From positions 1-47,316 of the forward strand of contig JBCAXE010000028.1 of the NCBI GenBank assembly GCA_038534195.1: DNA of 47,316 nt. The letters run 5' to 3'. The notes under the pieces are model-generated. The model was not told the origin of the DNA, ran no database searches, and saw nothing but the letters and a program-made list of their open reading frames with translations. Of this stretch, positions 1-7,978 are shown in pieces; within the stretch, counting starts at the first letter, position 1, and each line of letters begins with the position of its first letter. The position numbers and the translations under genes are program-made. Source of the stretch: JAJFFW01 sp038534195. Its GTDB lineage: Bacteria; Pseudomonadota; Alphaproteobacteria; Caulobacterales; Parvularculaceae.

Positions 1-825
1 CTTCGCGCTTTCCACGAGGTCGCGCGCTTTGTTCCGCGCGCCTTCAGCGCCCAGGATTTTTATGAATGTGGCTTTATCCATGTCCGTGTCCTGACCAACT
101 GGCTTGCCGAGAGCCTCCGCATCGCCGAACGCATCAAGAAGGTCGTCCACAATCTGGAATGCAAGACCAAGGTCTTCGGCGTAATCGGCGAAGGCTTTAA
201 CTTCTTCATCGCCCGCTTCGCCAATAATACCCCCGCCAACGGCGGAAAACCGGATCAGCGCACCCGTTTTTAAGCGCTGCAGCTCCTCGATCGCCGCCAG
301 ATCAAAACTTTTTTGTTCCGCATAGATATCGATCATCTGACCGCCAACCATACCGATTTTTCCGGAGGCGCGGGCGAGCTCCAACGCGAGCTGCGCGCGA
401 ACCTCCGCGTCGGGATGGGTCTCGGCCTCCGCCAGTATTTCGAAAGCCTGCGTCAGGAGCGCGTCGCCGGCGAGGATCGCTGTTGCGTCATCGAACGCTT
501 TGTGAACCGAGGGCCGGCCGCGTCGAAGATCGCTATCGTCCATCGCGGGCAGATCGTCATGGACGAGACTGTAGCAATGGATCATCTCCACCGCGCAGCC
601 GGCCCGGACCGAATGCTCGCGTGGGCAATCGAAAATATCCGCCGCCGCGATCAACAAAAAAGGCCGCAACCGCTTGCCGCCATCAAGCGCGCCATGGCGC
701 ATGGCGTCGACCACGCGGCCAAGCGGGCCGTCACAGGTCGGCAGAAAGCCGTCCAGAGCGGTCTCCACAAGGGCGGCGGTTTCTTTGATCCGGGAGTCAA
801 AAGCGGTCATTGGCGAAGCGTCCAT
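1..825 (-). CDS. ispA: Farnesyl diphosphate synthase / polyprenyl synthetase (C-terminus cut by window edge)
   Basis: This cytoplasmic prenyltransferase condenses IPP with DMAPP and GPP to make farnesyl diphosphate, the substrate of HpnC/HpnD in this locus. The 275 visible codons show the first aspartate-rich motif HDDLPAMDD at residues 89-97 and the second, FQIVDDLLD, at 223-231, followed by GKPVGQDTDMDKAT, a hallmark of short-chain synthases of the IspA type. The family is usually close to 300 residues, so only a short C-terminal piece lies beyond position 1. The frame is closed by a TGA two codons upstream of the ATG at 825. A second in-frame ATG at 810 (MTAF...) is an equally plausible start, since neither has a clear Shine-Dalgarno sequence. 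The gene lies 66 bases downstream of the zinc-repeat protein gene on the same strand, so the two may be cotranscribed. Confidence 0.93.
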   Translation of the reverse strand, partial: MDASPMTAFDSRIKETAALVETALDGFLPTCDGPLGRVVDAMRHGALDGGKRLRPFLLIAAADIFDCPREHSVRAGCAVEMIHCYSLVHDDLPAMDDSDLRRGRPSVHKAFDDATAILAGDALLTQAFEILAEAETHPDAEVRAQLALELARASGKIGMVGGQMIDIYAEQKSFDLAAIEELQRLKTGALIRFSAVGGGIIGEAGDEEVKAFADYAEDLGLAFQIVDDLLDAFGDAEALGKPVGQDTDMDKATFIKILGAEGARNKARDLVESAK

Positions 826-891
826 CGTTCAGGCGGGAAGGTCACGGCGCACGCTTAAACCGGCTTACCGCTTATCTCAACGGCTGTTCGC

Positions 892-1566
892 TCAGGCGCG
901 CCCTGAAACGAGACCGTCGCCGCCACATGTTTCACATCGCCTTGCGATAAAGCCCTGCTTACCCCGGCCTTCGCAATCGAGACATAACGACTTTCTCGCT
1001 CCGTCGCCGAAAAAGGCCTTGAAAAGATCCTTCGGCGGGGCGGCTTTTTCATCGCTTGTTGTTGGCGCCGTGTTCGTGGCGAACCGTCGCGCTGCGTCGC
1101 TGACGCCGCCGGGAAACGCCGACAAGAGCGACGCGCCGCCGCTCAACGACTGCAGCACCATGTAAATATCGCGCTTCCAGGATTCGAGGATCATCCCGAA
1201 CGACGTCGGGTTGAAGGCGCCAGCGGCCTGAACGCCGCCCACCAGATACAAATCCCCGCCTTCTAGCCCGCAGACCGAGATGTGAAGATTGCGATTGATA
1301 AATTCGATGTCGTGTTGATGCACGTCAAAGCCGGAAAATCGGGTCAGGAACCCGACCTCGGTCACCTGATCCGGCGCCCCGTGCACCTCCACGAGCGCGA
1401 CAATGAAGTTCAATTTGCCGTCGTTAATACCGTATAGGCTGAAGCCCGCATCGTCCTGAAGGTGGCTGACTTGTCCGTAACGGTCCTCCAAAGCATCCAC
1501 GATCGCTGATTTCGGCCAAGCGCCGGAGGCAGCGCTGGCTTTCGCGCCGGAAAACATAGAAAACAT
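892..1566 (-). CDS. Unknown protein: YbjN-like domain plus two DnaJ-type CXXCXGXG repeats
   Basis: I do not recognise a named gene. The first 145 or so of 224 residues are an alpha/beta region resembling YbjN or type III chaperone-like folds (FINRNLHISVCGLEGGDLYL then GGVQ); this is a weak match made by eye. A low-complexity linker leads to a C-terminal pair of perfect CXXCXGXG motifs, CLDCEGRG and CETCGGDG, separated by a short basic stretch. In DnaJ four such repeats bind two zinc ions; two repeats would suffice for one zinc centre. There is no signal peptide or membrane segment, so it is probably cytoplasmic. The ATG at 1566 has AAGGGG nine bases upstream. It is read in the same direction as ispA and away from ispH. 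A role in protein folding or in sensing is possible but unproven. Confidence 0.72.
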   Translation of the reverse strand: MFSMFSGAKASAASGAWPKSAIVDALEDRYGQVSHLQDDAGFSLYGINDGKLNFIVALVEVHGAPDQVTEVGFLTRFSGFDVHQHDIEFINRNLHISVCGLEGGDLYLVGGVQAAGAFNPTSFGMILESWKRDIYMVLQSLSGGASLLSAFPGGVSDAARRFATNTAPTTSDEKAAPPKDLFKAFFGDGARKSLCLDCEGRGKQGFIARRCETCGGDGLVSGRA

Positions 1567-1848
1567 TGGAATTCGCCCCTTTCAACCATACGCCACTGAA
1601 GGCCCCCGCTGCTAACGCTACACGACGGGCCACGCAACGCCAACCGGGCCAACGCTCGCCCCAGCTCCGCCTGGCGCGCGAGCGCTTGATCTGAGCGGCG
1701 ACACACGCCATTTTGCAGTGCAGCAAATTTGTATATGTGATAGTAATAAGTGATCGGCCCGCCAGGTTGCGGCGGCGCGGCGGTCATGGAATAACGGCGA
1801 AATTAGGTGTGTTCCGGGGAATGTCGGGGCTGATGAAAGGCTGTTCAA
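1567..1848. promoter_or_regulatory. Divergent intergenic control region between the zinc-repeat gene and ispH
   Basis: These 282 bases separate two divergent genes and must hold promoters for both. The left half is GC-rich. A short AT-rich island lies at about 1724-1752, the only obvious candidate for a promoter core reading toward ispH. I could not assign a convincing -35/-10 pair, and no RNA gene or strong hairpin was seen. Confidence 0.4.
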
Positions 1849-2841
1849 ATGAGCGATAATGAAAAGTCGCTGAGGGTGATCCTCGCCCAACCGCGGGGTT
1901 TTTGCGCAGGCGTGGAGCGGGCTATCGATATCGTGGAACGCGCGCTCGAAAAATATGGCGCCCCGGTCTATGTGCGCCACGAAATTGTGCACAATAAACG
2001 CGTTGTCGATACGCTGCGTGATCGCGGCGCCATTTTCGTGAAGGAAGTGGACGAAGTGCCAACCGGCGCTGTCGCTATTTTCTCAGCCCATGGCGTCTCC
2101 AAAAAAGTTGAGGACGGCGCCCTCGTTCGCGAGCTCGACGTCATCGACGCCACTTGCCCGCTGGTGACGAAAGTTCATAAGGAAGGCCGGCGCTACGCAG
2201 CGAAGGGCTATGATATTGTGCTGATCGGCCATCTCGGCCACCCGGAAGTAGAAGGCACGCTCGGACAAATTCCTGGTACGGTGCATGTGCTGAGCGAGCC
2301 GGAAGAAGTTTCGAAACTGGAAGTATCAGACCCCGACCGCGTTTCATTCGTGACGCAGACCACGCTTTCGGTAAACGACACCAAAGATGTAATCGCCGCG
2401 CTTAAAGAACGGTTTCCAAATATCATCGGTCCGGACACGCGCGATATTTGCTACGCCACCCAGAACCGTCAGACCGCGGTGATTGAGCTGTCGAAGCAGG
2501 TGGATTTATTGTTGGTGGTGGGCGCGCATAATTCGTCAAACTCAAACCGCTTGCGTGAGATCGGCGAGAATTTCGGCCTCCCGGCTTACCTCATTGAAGA
2601 CGCCACCATGTTTGACCCGGCATGGCTGGAGGGTGTTGAGACAGTGGGCGTCACCGCCGGGGCTTCTGCACCGGAAACGCTCGTCCAGGAAACAATTAGC
2701 CGCTTGCGCGAATACCGCGACGTCACCGTCGAAAAGCTCGACGGCGTGGAAGAAAACGTCAAATTCAAACTGCCTCAGGAGCTTGCGGACGTGCCTCGCC
2801 CCAAGGATGCCATGGAAACATGGGCGACCGAGACAGTTTGA
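1849..2841 (+). CDS. ispH: 4-hydroxy-3-methylbut-2-enyl diphosphate reductase (IspH/LytB)
   Basis: IspH catalyses the last step of the MEP pathway, reducing HMBPP to IPP and DMAPP with an iron-sulfur cluster. All three cluster cysteines are visible: C19 in PRGFCAG, C103 in DATCPLVTKVH and C201 in DICYATQNRQ. The HGV motif after FSA (residues 79-83) and the conserved SSNSNRL stretch are also present. The length of 330 residues is normal. The ATG at 1849 is preceded by AAGG. The next gene, hpnH, starts 47 bases after the stop on the same strand, so precursor supply and hopanoid side-chain synthesis are probably cotranscribed. Confidence 0.97.
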   Translation: MSDNEKSLRVILAQPRGFCAGVERAIDIVERALEKYGAPVYVRHEIVHNKRVVDTLRDRGAIFVKEVDEVPTGAVAIFSAHGVSKKVEDGALVRELDVIDATCPLVTKVHKEGRRYAAKGYDIVLIGHLGHPEVEGTLGQIPGTVHVLSEPEEVSKLEVSDPDRVSFVTQTTLSVNDTKDVIAALKERFPNIIGPDTRDICYATQNRQTAVIELSKQVDLLLVVGAHNSSNSNRLREIGENFGLPAYLIEDATMFDPAWLEGVETVGVTAGASAPETLVQETISRLREYRDVTVEKLDGVEENVKFKLPQELADVPRPKDAMETWATETV

Positions 2842-2888
2842 TCGAACAGAACGAAAATCAACTTAATACCCCCACGGAGTAACCGGAA

Positions 2889-4073
2889 ATGACAGTATCC
2901 CTTCACCAGCAAGTTCGCGTCGGCGCGTATGTGGCGAAACAGACCCTGCTTGGCCGCGAAAAATACCCTCTGGTGTTGTTCCTGGAGCCTCTCTTTCGAT
3001 GTAACCTCGCTTGCCCCGGTTGTGGCAAGATCGATTATCCTGCGGAAATCCTGAACAAGCGTCTCACGCCGCAAGAATGTTTTGACGCCGTCGATGAATG
3101 CGGCGCGCCCGTGGTGGCGATCCCTGGCGGCGAGCCTCTTATTCACAAAGAGATTGGTGAAATCGTCGAAGGGATTGTTGCGCGCAAGAAGTTTGTCTCC
3201 TTGTGCACGAACGCGCTCTTGCTCGAAAAGAAGCTTCACCTGTTCAAGCCTTCACCGTTCCTGTTTTTCTCGGTTCACCTTGATGGCCTTGAAGAAGAAC
3301 ATGACAAAGCGGTGGATCAAAAAGGCACCTTTGAGATCGCCATCAAAGCGATCAAGGCTGCGCAAGCGAAGGGCTTTCAGGTCAACGTCAATGCGACGAT
3401 CTTTGACAATATGACCGCCGATCAGGTTGCGGACTATCTCGACTTCGCGACAGACCTTGGCGTCAACATTTCAATTTCACCGGGCTACGCCTATGAGCGC
3501 GCTGAGGATAAAGATCACTTCCTGTCGCGCGAGAAAACAAAGCAATTGTTCCGCGACGTATTCCGCCGCGCCAAAGACACCGGCAAAAAGTGGAACCTCT
3601 CACATTCAACACTGTTCCTCGACTTCCTCGCCGGCAATCAGGAGTATCACTGCACGCCGTGGGGCTCGCCGACGCGCAACGTCTTCGGCTGGCAGAAGCC
3701 TTGCTACCTTCTTGGCGAAGGATATGTGTCCAGCTTCAAAGAACTGATGGAAACCACAGAGTGGGATCAGTACGGCACTGGCAAATACGAGAAATGCTCA
3801 AACTGTATGGCCCATTGCGGCTATGAGCCGACCGCCGCCATGGACGCCGTTAAAAACCCACTCAAACTCTTTAGGCTGAAAGATATCTTCGCTATCGACA
3901 CGGATGGCCCGATGGCGCCGGAAATTCCGCTCGGCGCTGCGCGACCCGCAATCGACGTCCATCAGGAGCTTGTGGATGCGGAAATGGCGAAAATCGAAGC
4001 GGAGAAACAACGCAAAAAAGCTGACGCCGGTGTGAAGTCGCGCACGTTAATCGACAATAATGTCGAGGCCTAA
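2889..4073 (+). CDS. hpnH: Adenosyl-hopene transferase, radical SAM protein HpnH
   Basis: HpnH adds a 5'-deoxyadenosyl group from SAM to diploptene, giving adenosylhopane, the first step toward C35 hopanoids. The radical SAM cluster motif CNLACPGC places cysteines at 38, 42 and 45 (CX3CX2C), followed by the glycine-rich IPGGEPL motif of the family. A cysteine-rich C-terminal segment contains CSNCMAHCGYEP, as expected for HpnH. The length of 394 residues is usual. The last 40 residues are charged and not obviously conserved. The stop codon overlaps the stop codon of the convergent hpnG by four bases, so any transcription terminator for hpnH must lie within hpnG. Confidence 0.96.
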   Translation: MTVSLHQQVRVGAYVAKQTLLGREKYPLVLFLEPLFRCNLACPGCGKIDYPAEILNKRLTPQECFDAVDECGAPVVAIPGGEPLIHKEIGEIVEGIVARKKFVSLCTNALLLEKKLHLFKPSPFLFFSVHLDGLEEEHDKAVDQKGTFEIAIKAIKAAQAKGFQVNVNATIFDNMTADQVADYLDFATDLGVNISISPGYAYERAEDKDHFLSREKTKQLFRDVFRRAKDTGKKWNLSHSTLFLDFLAGNQEYHCTPWGSPTRNVFGWQKPCYLLGEGYVSSFKELMETTEWDQYGTGKYEKCSNCMAHCGYEPTAAMDAVKNPLKLFRLKDIFAIDTDGPMAPEIPLGAARPAIDVHQELVDAEMAKIEAEKQRKKADAGVKSRTLIDNNVEA

Positions 4074-4750
4074 AGCGACTCCCTGATCGCCTTGAAAATC
4101 ACCAGCAATTCCTGTCGTAACGTTTTCAGAGCCTTTTCAGAATCTGATCCAAGTTGCAAAAGCGCCGGGAACTGTCCCGGCGCTTTTACGCATTCAAGGA
4201 GCGTTTGAATTACGCGCGTCGAACCATCGGGCGCTACCGCATTCATCGCAGCGGGCGGCAATGCGCGATCAGCGGGGTCCGCGATTGCGCGGATTGCGAG
4301 AAACGGCACCTCAGCCGTGCGCGCGGCGCGCGCCGCGCCGTGGCTTTCCATATCGACGGCGATCGCTTTTGTTCGTTCAAATAGGCGCGCCTTTTCTTCA
4401 GCAGACGCGACAATGTCGTCAGCGCCAAAAATGAGCGGCCGCGCTGGATACTCACGGACCATCGTCAGGAATTTGGGATCAACACTCTCGATTAGGCCCG
4501 CGCCATCGCAAACATAATCGGTCACAAGCAGCGACCCCGGCTCCAACGACGGCGAAAGCCCACCTGAGACACCGACGCTTAGAATGATGCCGGCGCCCTG
4601 TTGGCAAAACTCATGTGCAATTGCTTCGGCCCTGGCGGCGTCGGCGCCTGATACGCCAATGACATAGGCCTCGCCTTCAAGCGCGGCGTGGACCGCTTTG
4701 GCCTCAGATTGCAGGCCGCAAACAATCCCAATCGCGCGCTCGTCCATCAA
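4070..4750 (-). CDS. hpnG: Hopanoid-associated nucleoside phosphorylase HpnG
   Basis: HpnG removes adenine from adenosylhopane, leading to ribosylhopane. The protein has the PNP/MTAN-like fold signatures: the N-terminal GIVCGLQSEAKAV strand, the SVGVSGGLSP glycine loop, and AVDMESHGAARAA with the conserved Met-Glu that contacts the ribose. The C-terminal tail with the GQFPALLQL stretch fits the hopanoid subgroup. At 226 residues it is of normal size. Its start overlaps the hpnE stop by four bases (4747-4750), indicating translational coupling at the end of the hpnC-D-E-G operon. A perfect 13-bp hairpin with flanking A/T runs sits inside the coding region at 4158-4187. Confidence 0.93.
   Translation of the reverse strand: MMDERAIGIVCGLQSEAKAVHAALEGEAYVIGVSGADAARAEAIAHEFCQQGAGIILSVGVSGGLSPSLEPGSLLVTDYVCDGAGLIESVDPKFLTMVREYPARPLIFGADDIVASAEEKARLFERTKAIAVDMESHGAARAARTAEVPFLAIRAIADPADRALPPAAMNAVAPDGSTRVIQTLLECVKAPGQFPALLQLGSDSEKALKTLRQELLVIFKAIRESL
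4158..4187 (+). terminator. Terminator-like perfect hairpin inside the hpnG coding region
   Basis: The sequence is a perfect inverted repeat: 13-base arms (AAAAGCGCCGGGA and its complement) around the tetraloop ACTG, ending in four T. It lies 85 bases past the hpnH stop codon, so it is well placed to end the hpnH transcript. Reading the other way it is within hpnG, about 29 codons before its stop, where it encodes KAPGQFPALL. The T run is short, so efficiency is uncertain. Confidence 0.6.
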
Positions 4751-6030
4751 CCGGCGCGCCTCATTATGATTTTCGCGGCCCGATCGCCAGACCGGATCGA
4801 GCCTTCAATTGTGGCGGGAACGCCAGTGTCGGTGTGATCGCCGGCAAGCGTTAAGTTCGCATACGCTGTTTCCGGCCTCAGCCGTTTAGCCGCCGACGCC
4901 GGCGACTGGTCCGGCGTCGCGCGGCGTTCCCGAATTACGCGAACGGCCTCATACGGCATATCGCCGAGGTCCAAAGCGATTTGCGTTTCTTTCCAGAGAT
5001 CGTCGACCACCTGCGCGTTCGGCACATCGTCCATCCCGATCGCATGGGACGCAGAAACAGTGAGGCTTATAATATCGTCGCGCACGAACGCCCAGTGCGC
5101 GTCGCTGGACACCATGCCGATAAAGGGAGAGTCACCAAGTGTTTCCAGCGGTACATTGTCCTGGGTGCGATAATGGACGTTCAGAATGCTGGCGTTGTCT
5201 TCCGGCGGATCGACCTCCGGCATGATCTGCTTAAGGCGGGACGGAGGCAACGCGAAAATAACTTCATCGCCCGAATCCACATCGATGGTCTCGTCCATAA
5301 AGTTGAGCGCTGCAACGCGTCCGCCCTCGAACACGGCCTCGCGCAGGCGCGCATTCAATCGGACCGTTGCGCCTTCGTTTTCGAGATAACTGAGCGCGGG
5401 ATCGATGAAAGCGGGGCCCAACCCCTCTTTCGCCGCAAGCGGGCGCGACGCCTGACCGCCCAGCGCAAACGTCTCGCGTATCACCGACCATAAGAGCCGG
5501 GCCTGGCCGATTTGCGGTGTGGTATTGAGAACGGCGAGCGTGAGCGGCTCCCAAAAGGTCTTATAAAGAATATTCTTTTCATCAACGATATCGCTAACCG
5601 TTTTATCGGGTCCGGCGAAGGCGATCGCTCCTGCTTTCACATAGTCCATGACATGCGAGTCGGGCACGCGCCATTGTTTGTCGAAGATCCAAAATGGAAT
5701 CGGGCCTTCATTGATGCGCACGGACCAGCGCGCACCCGATTTAATATCGACAAACGGGTAGCGGGCGAATTGCGGGCCGGCGAGCGCGTCGTCGGACCCA
5801 ATGCGCTTCAAAAACCGGAGAGCGGATTTGTTACCCGACATGATCAGGTGGTTGCCGTTATCGATGATGCGGTCGAGGGTTTTGTCATAGAACGACCGGC
5901 ACCGCCCGCCCGCATGGCCCGCGCTTTCGAAGACTGTCACCTTGCGGCCGCTCTCCGCCAGACGCACGGCCGCCGCCAGACCCGAAAGCCCTGCGCCGAT
6001 GATATATGTGTGCGCGCGGTGATCGGACAT
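4747..6030 (-). CDS. hpnE: Hydroxysqualene dehydroxylase HpnE (FAD-dependent)
   Basis: HpnE reduces hydroxysqualene to squalene in the three-enzyme HpnCDE route. The dinucleotide-binding fingerprint GAGLSG is at residues 12-17, followed by the acidic strand end VTVFES and the GGRCRS motif typical of amine-oxidase and phytoene-desaturase-like flavoproteins. The C-terminal FAD motif reads LAGDHTDTGVPATIEGSIRSG. The length of 427 residues is normal. The gene starts 9 bases after the hpnD stop and overlaps hpnG by four bases. In many hopanoid producers the squalene-hopene cyclase gene sits between hpnE and hpnG, but here there is no room for it. Confidence 0.95.
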   Translation of the reverse strand: MSDHRAHTYIIGAGLSGLAAAVRLAESGRKVTVFESAGHAGGRCRSFYDKTLDRIIDNGNHLIMSGNKSALRFLKRIGSDDALAGPQFARYPFVDIKSGARWSVRINEGPIPFWIFDKQWRVPDSHVMDYVKAGAIAFAGPDKTVSDIVDEKNILYKTFWEPLTLAVLNTTPQIGQARLLWSVIRETFALGGQASRPLAAKEGLGPAFIDPALSYLENEGATVRLNARLREAVFEGGRVAALNFMDETIDVDSGDEVIFALPPSRLKQIMPEVDPPEDNASILNVHYRTQDNVPLETLGDSPFIGMVSSDAHWAFVRDDIISLTVSASHAIGMDDVPNAQVVDDLWKETQIALDLGDMPYEAVRVIRERRATPDQSPASAAKRLRPETAYANLTLAGDHTDTGVPATIEGSIRSGDRAAKIIMRRAG

Positions 6031-6039
6031 GGGGCGTGT

Positions 6040-6921
6040 TTACGGCGCGGCCTTTAACGGGGGCGCGATCGCATATCGGGCCGAAATGGCCATCTTTTCC
6101 CATTTCGAAATGGCGAGCGGCTCGCCGATCTTATCCCAACCGCGCGCTTTTAGTTTTTTCAGATACGCCTCGTAAACGCCCATCATCAATAACGCCGGAC
6201 GCAAAACGCGCCAGTCCAACTGCTGTAACGCCGCCCGCGCAGCAGCGAACTTGGCTTCAGCAATTTCGCCAACCTCGCACGCCACCCCCGGCAGACCTGG
6301 GGCGCTGAGAATTTCATCAGGCGTCAATGGGCACCCATGCTTTTCCAAAATTTCTCGCGGCAGATAGAGCCGTCCGATTTTGGCGTCGTCGCCAACATCG
6401 CGTAGAATATTCGTTAATTGCAGCGCGTCACCAAGCGATAGCGCAAACCGGTCCGCGACCTCCCCTTCCGGCGCGCCGAACGCCGGCATCGAAAGCATTC
6501 CGACGGCGCCTGCGACCCGTCGTGTATAGGCAAGCAATGTCTCCATGCTCGGCGCAACGACAGGGCCGTTGGCGTCCATTTCCATGCCTTCGATCATCAA
6601 GATGAATTCATCTTTAGACAAATTAAAGTCGCGAATGGGCTGCAACAGCGCAAGTCCGGTCGGCGTGGTCGGCGCGCCTGTGTAAAGCCGCTCGATCTCG
6701 TCGCGCCAGGCGTTGAGGCCGGCGCGCTTTTGCTCAGGTGTCCCGCCCTCGTCGGCGATGTCATCGACCTCGCGGCAGAAAGCATAAATTGCATACATGG
6801 CGTCGCGGCGCGGTTTTGAGAGAATCCGCATGCCCGCAGCGAAGGACGTGCCCGAGCGCTTAACCGTTTCACTCGCATGGCGGCGGGCTTCGTCCGGTGA
6901 AAGAGATGCGGCCATGCTCAT
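6040..6921 (-). CDS. hpnD: Presqualene diphosphate synthase HpnD
   Basis: HpnD joins two farnesyl diphosphates to presqualene diphosphate. It belongs to the squalene/phytoene synthase family and keeps both aspartate-rich motifs: DDIAD at residues 53-57 (within FCREVDDIADE) and DVGDD at 175-179 (within NILRDVGDDAKIGRLYLP). The length of 293 residues is typical. It overlaps the upstream hpnC stop by four bases, so the two synthases are likely translationally coupled. Assignment of HpnD rather than HpnC rests on the fuller second motif and on the gene order hpnC-hpnD-hpnE. Confidence 0.95.
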   Translation of the reverse strand: MSMAASLSPDEARRHASETVKRSGTSFAAGMRILSKPRRDAMYAIYAFCREVDDIADEGGTPEQKRAGLNAWRDEIERLYTGAPTTPTGLALLQPIRDFNLSKDEFILMIEGMEMDANGPVVAPSMETLLAYTRRVAGAVGMLSMPAFGAPEGEVADRFALSLGDALQLTNILRDVGDDAKIGRLYLPREILEKHGCPLTPDEILSAPGLPGVACEVGEIAEAKFAAARAALQQLDWRVLRPALLMMGVYEAYLKKLKARGWDKIGEPLAISKWEKMAISARYAIAPPLKAAP

Positions 6922-7820
6922 GCCGCCGCCTTCCGCCTGCTGCCGACGGAGAAAAAGCCCTGCGCTGCGCCAATGACGCCGGCGGCGGCGAAATCCACTT
7001 TGTTCAGCGCGACGCGCGTCGCAAGCGGATCGCCCCGCCGCAGGAGTTGGATCAGCCGATCCGCAAGACGTACGATTACGGCCGATTCCATCGCAAGTGA
7101 TCGGCTTTTCAAATATGCCGGAAGCTGGCGCGCGTCGACCATCAGCGCCTCACATCCGTCAAGCATGCGATCAATCACGCGCCGCAACGGTTGTTTCAAC
7201 GCGGCTTCGTCAATCAGATCAACATCTCCGCCTTCCGCCGCCAGCCAGTCGCGCACGATATAAACACGATCGAGTTCGCGTTTGTCATCCGCACAATCCT
7301 GCAAGTGGTTGACGACTTGAAGAACCGTACACAGAGCGTCCGAATATCGATATCCCTCTTTCTCCTCTCCGTGAAGGTCTAGCAGGTAACGGCCCACGGG
7401 ATTCGCCGATAGGCGGCAATAGCCGATCAAGTCCTCCCATGTGTCGTAACGCAATTTTTCACAATCCTGAACGAACGCCGCAATGAGATCCGATCCATGT
7501 TGTGTTGTAACATTGGTTTCGGCCATGCTCTGTCTCAACGCATGGGCTTTCTCAAACCCGGCGCCGAAGCCGGGTTCGCCTTTGAGCGCGGCGTCAAAGT
7601 CTTTGAGCCGCGCCGCGCGCTCATGGGCGGGCAAGGCGCCATTGTCCGCAATATCGTCGATCGCGCGGGCGAACGCATAAAACTTCGCCACATGCGGACG
7701 CAGCTTCTTTGGTAACAGAAACGAGCCCACGGGAAAGTTTTCATCCGCCGCACCCTTCCCCGACGGGGTTTCCGGCGAGGCCTCACTCACGGGCTGGTCT
7801 AGTTCAGGCAGTGCGGACAT
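6918..7820 (-). CDS. hpnC: Hydroxysqualene synthase HpnC
   Basis: HpnC converts presqualene diphosphate into hydroxysqualene and opens the hpnC-D-E-G operon. It is a squalene/phytoene synthase paralogue with DDIAD at residues 55-59, preceded by the HpnC-like FPVGSFLLPKKLRPHVAKFY stretch. The second aspartate motif is the divergent DCADD (175-179, in NHLQDCADDKREL), typical for HpnC. The length of 300 residues is usual, with an acidic, poorly conserved N-terminal 27 residues. The 158-base gap to the divergent hpnB should contain the operon promoter, but I could not pick a clear -35/-10. Confidence 0.95.
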   Translation of the reverse strand: MSALPELDQPVSEASPETPSGKGAADENFPVGSFLLPKKLRPHVAKFYAFARAIDDIADNGALPAHERAARLKDFDAALKGEPGFGAGFEKAHALRQSMAETNVTTQHGSDLIAAFVQDCEKLRYDTWEDLIGYCRLSANPVGRYLLDLHGEEKEGYRYSDALCTVLQVVNHLQDCADDKRELDRVYIVRDWLAAEGGDVDLIDEAALKQPLRRVIDRMLDGCEALMVDARQLPAYLKSRSLAMESAVIVRLADRLIQLLRRGDPLATRVALNKVDFAAAGVIGAAQGFFSVGSRRKAAA

Positions 7821-7978
7821 AAGGCGTTGATACTATTGTCGATTGCGCGTGTTTCCATTACGGGGTTTTCGCGACCGTTGAAACCGTTTCGGAGCCTAAT
7901 TTGCACATTCGCCCTCCCGTTCACAGCCTTGCGCTTGTTGTTTTTGAGCAGCAGCCGCAATTGTCGCGGTAGTCGCCT
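7821..7978. promoter_or_regulatory. Divergent hpnC / hpnB control region
   Basis: This 158-base gap separates the divergent hpnC operon and hpnB. It presumably holds both promoters. No palindrome, riboswitch-like structure or strong sigma70-type element stood out on reading both strands. Confidence 0.4.
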
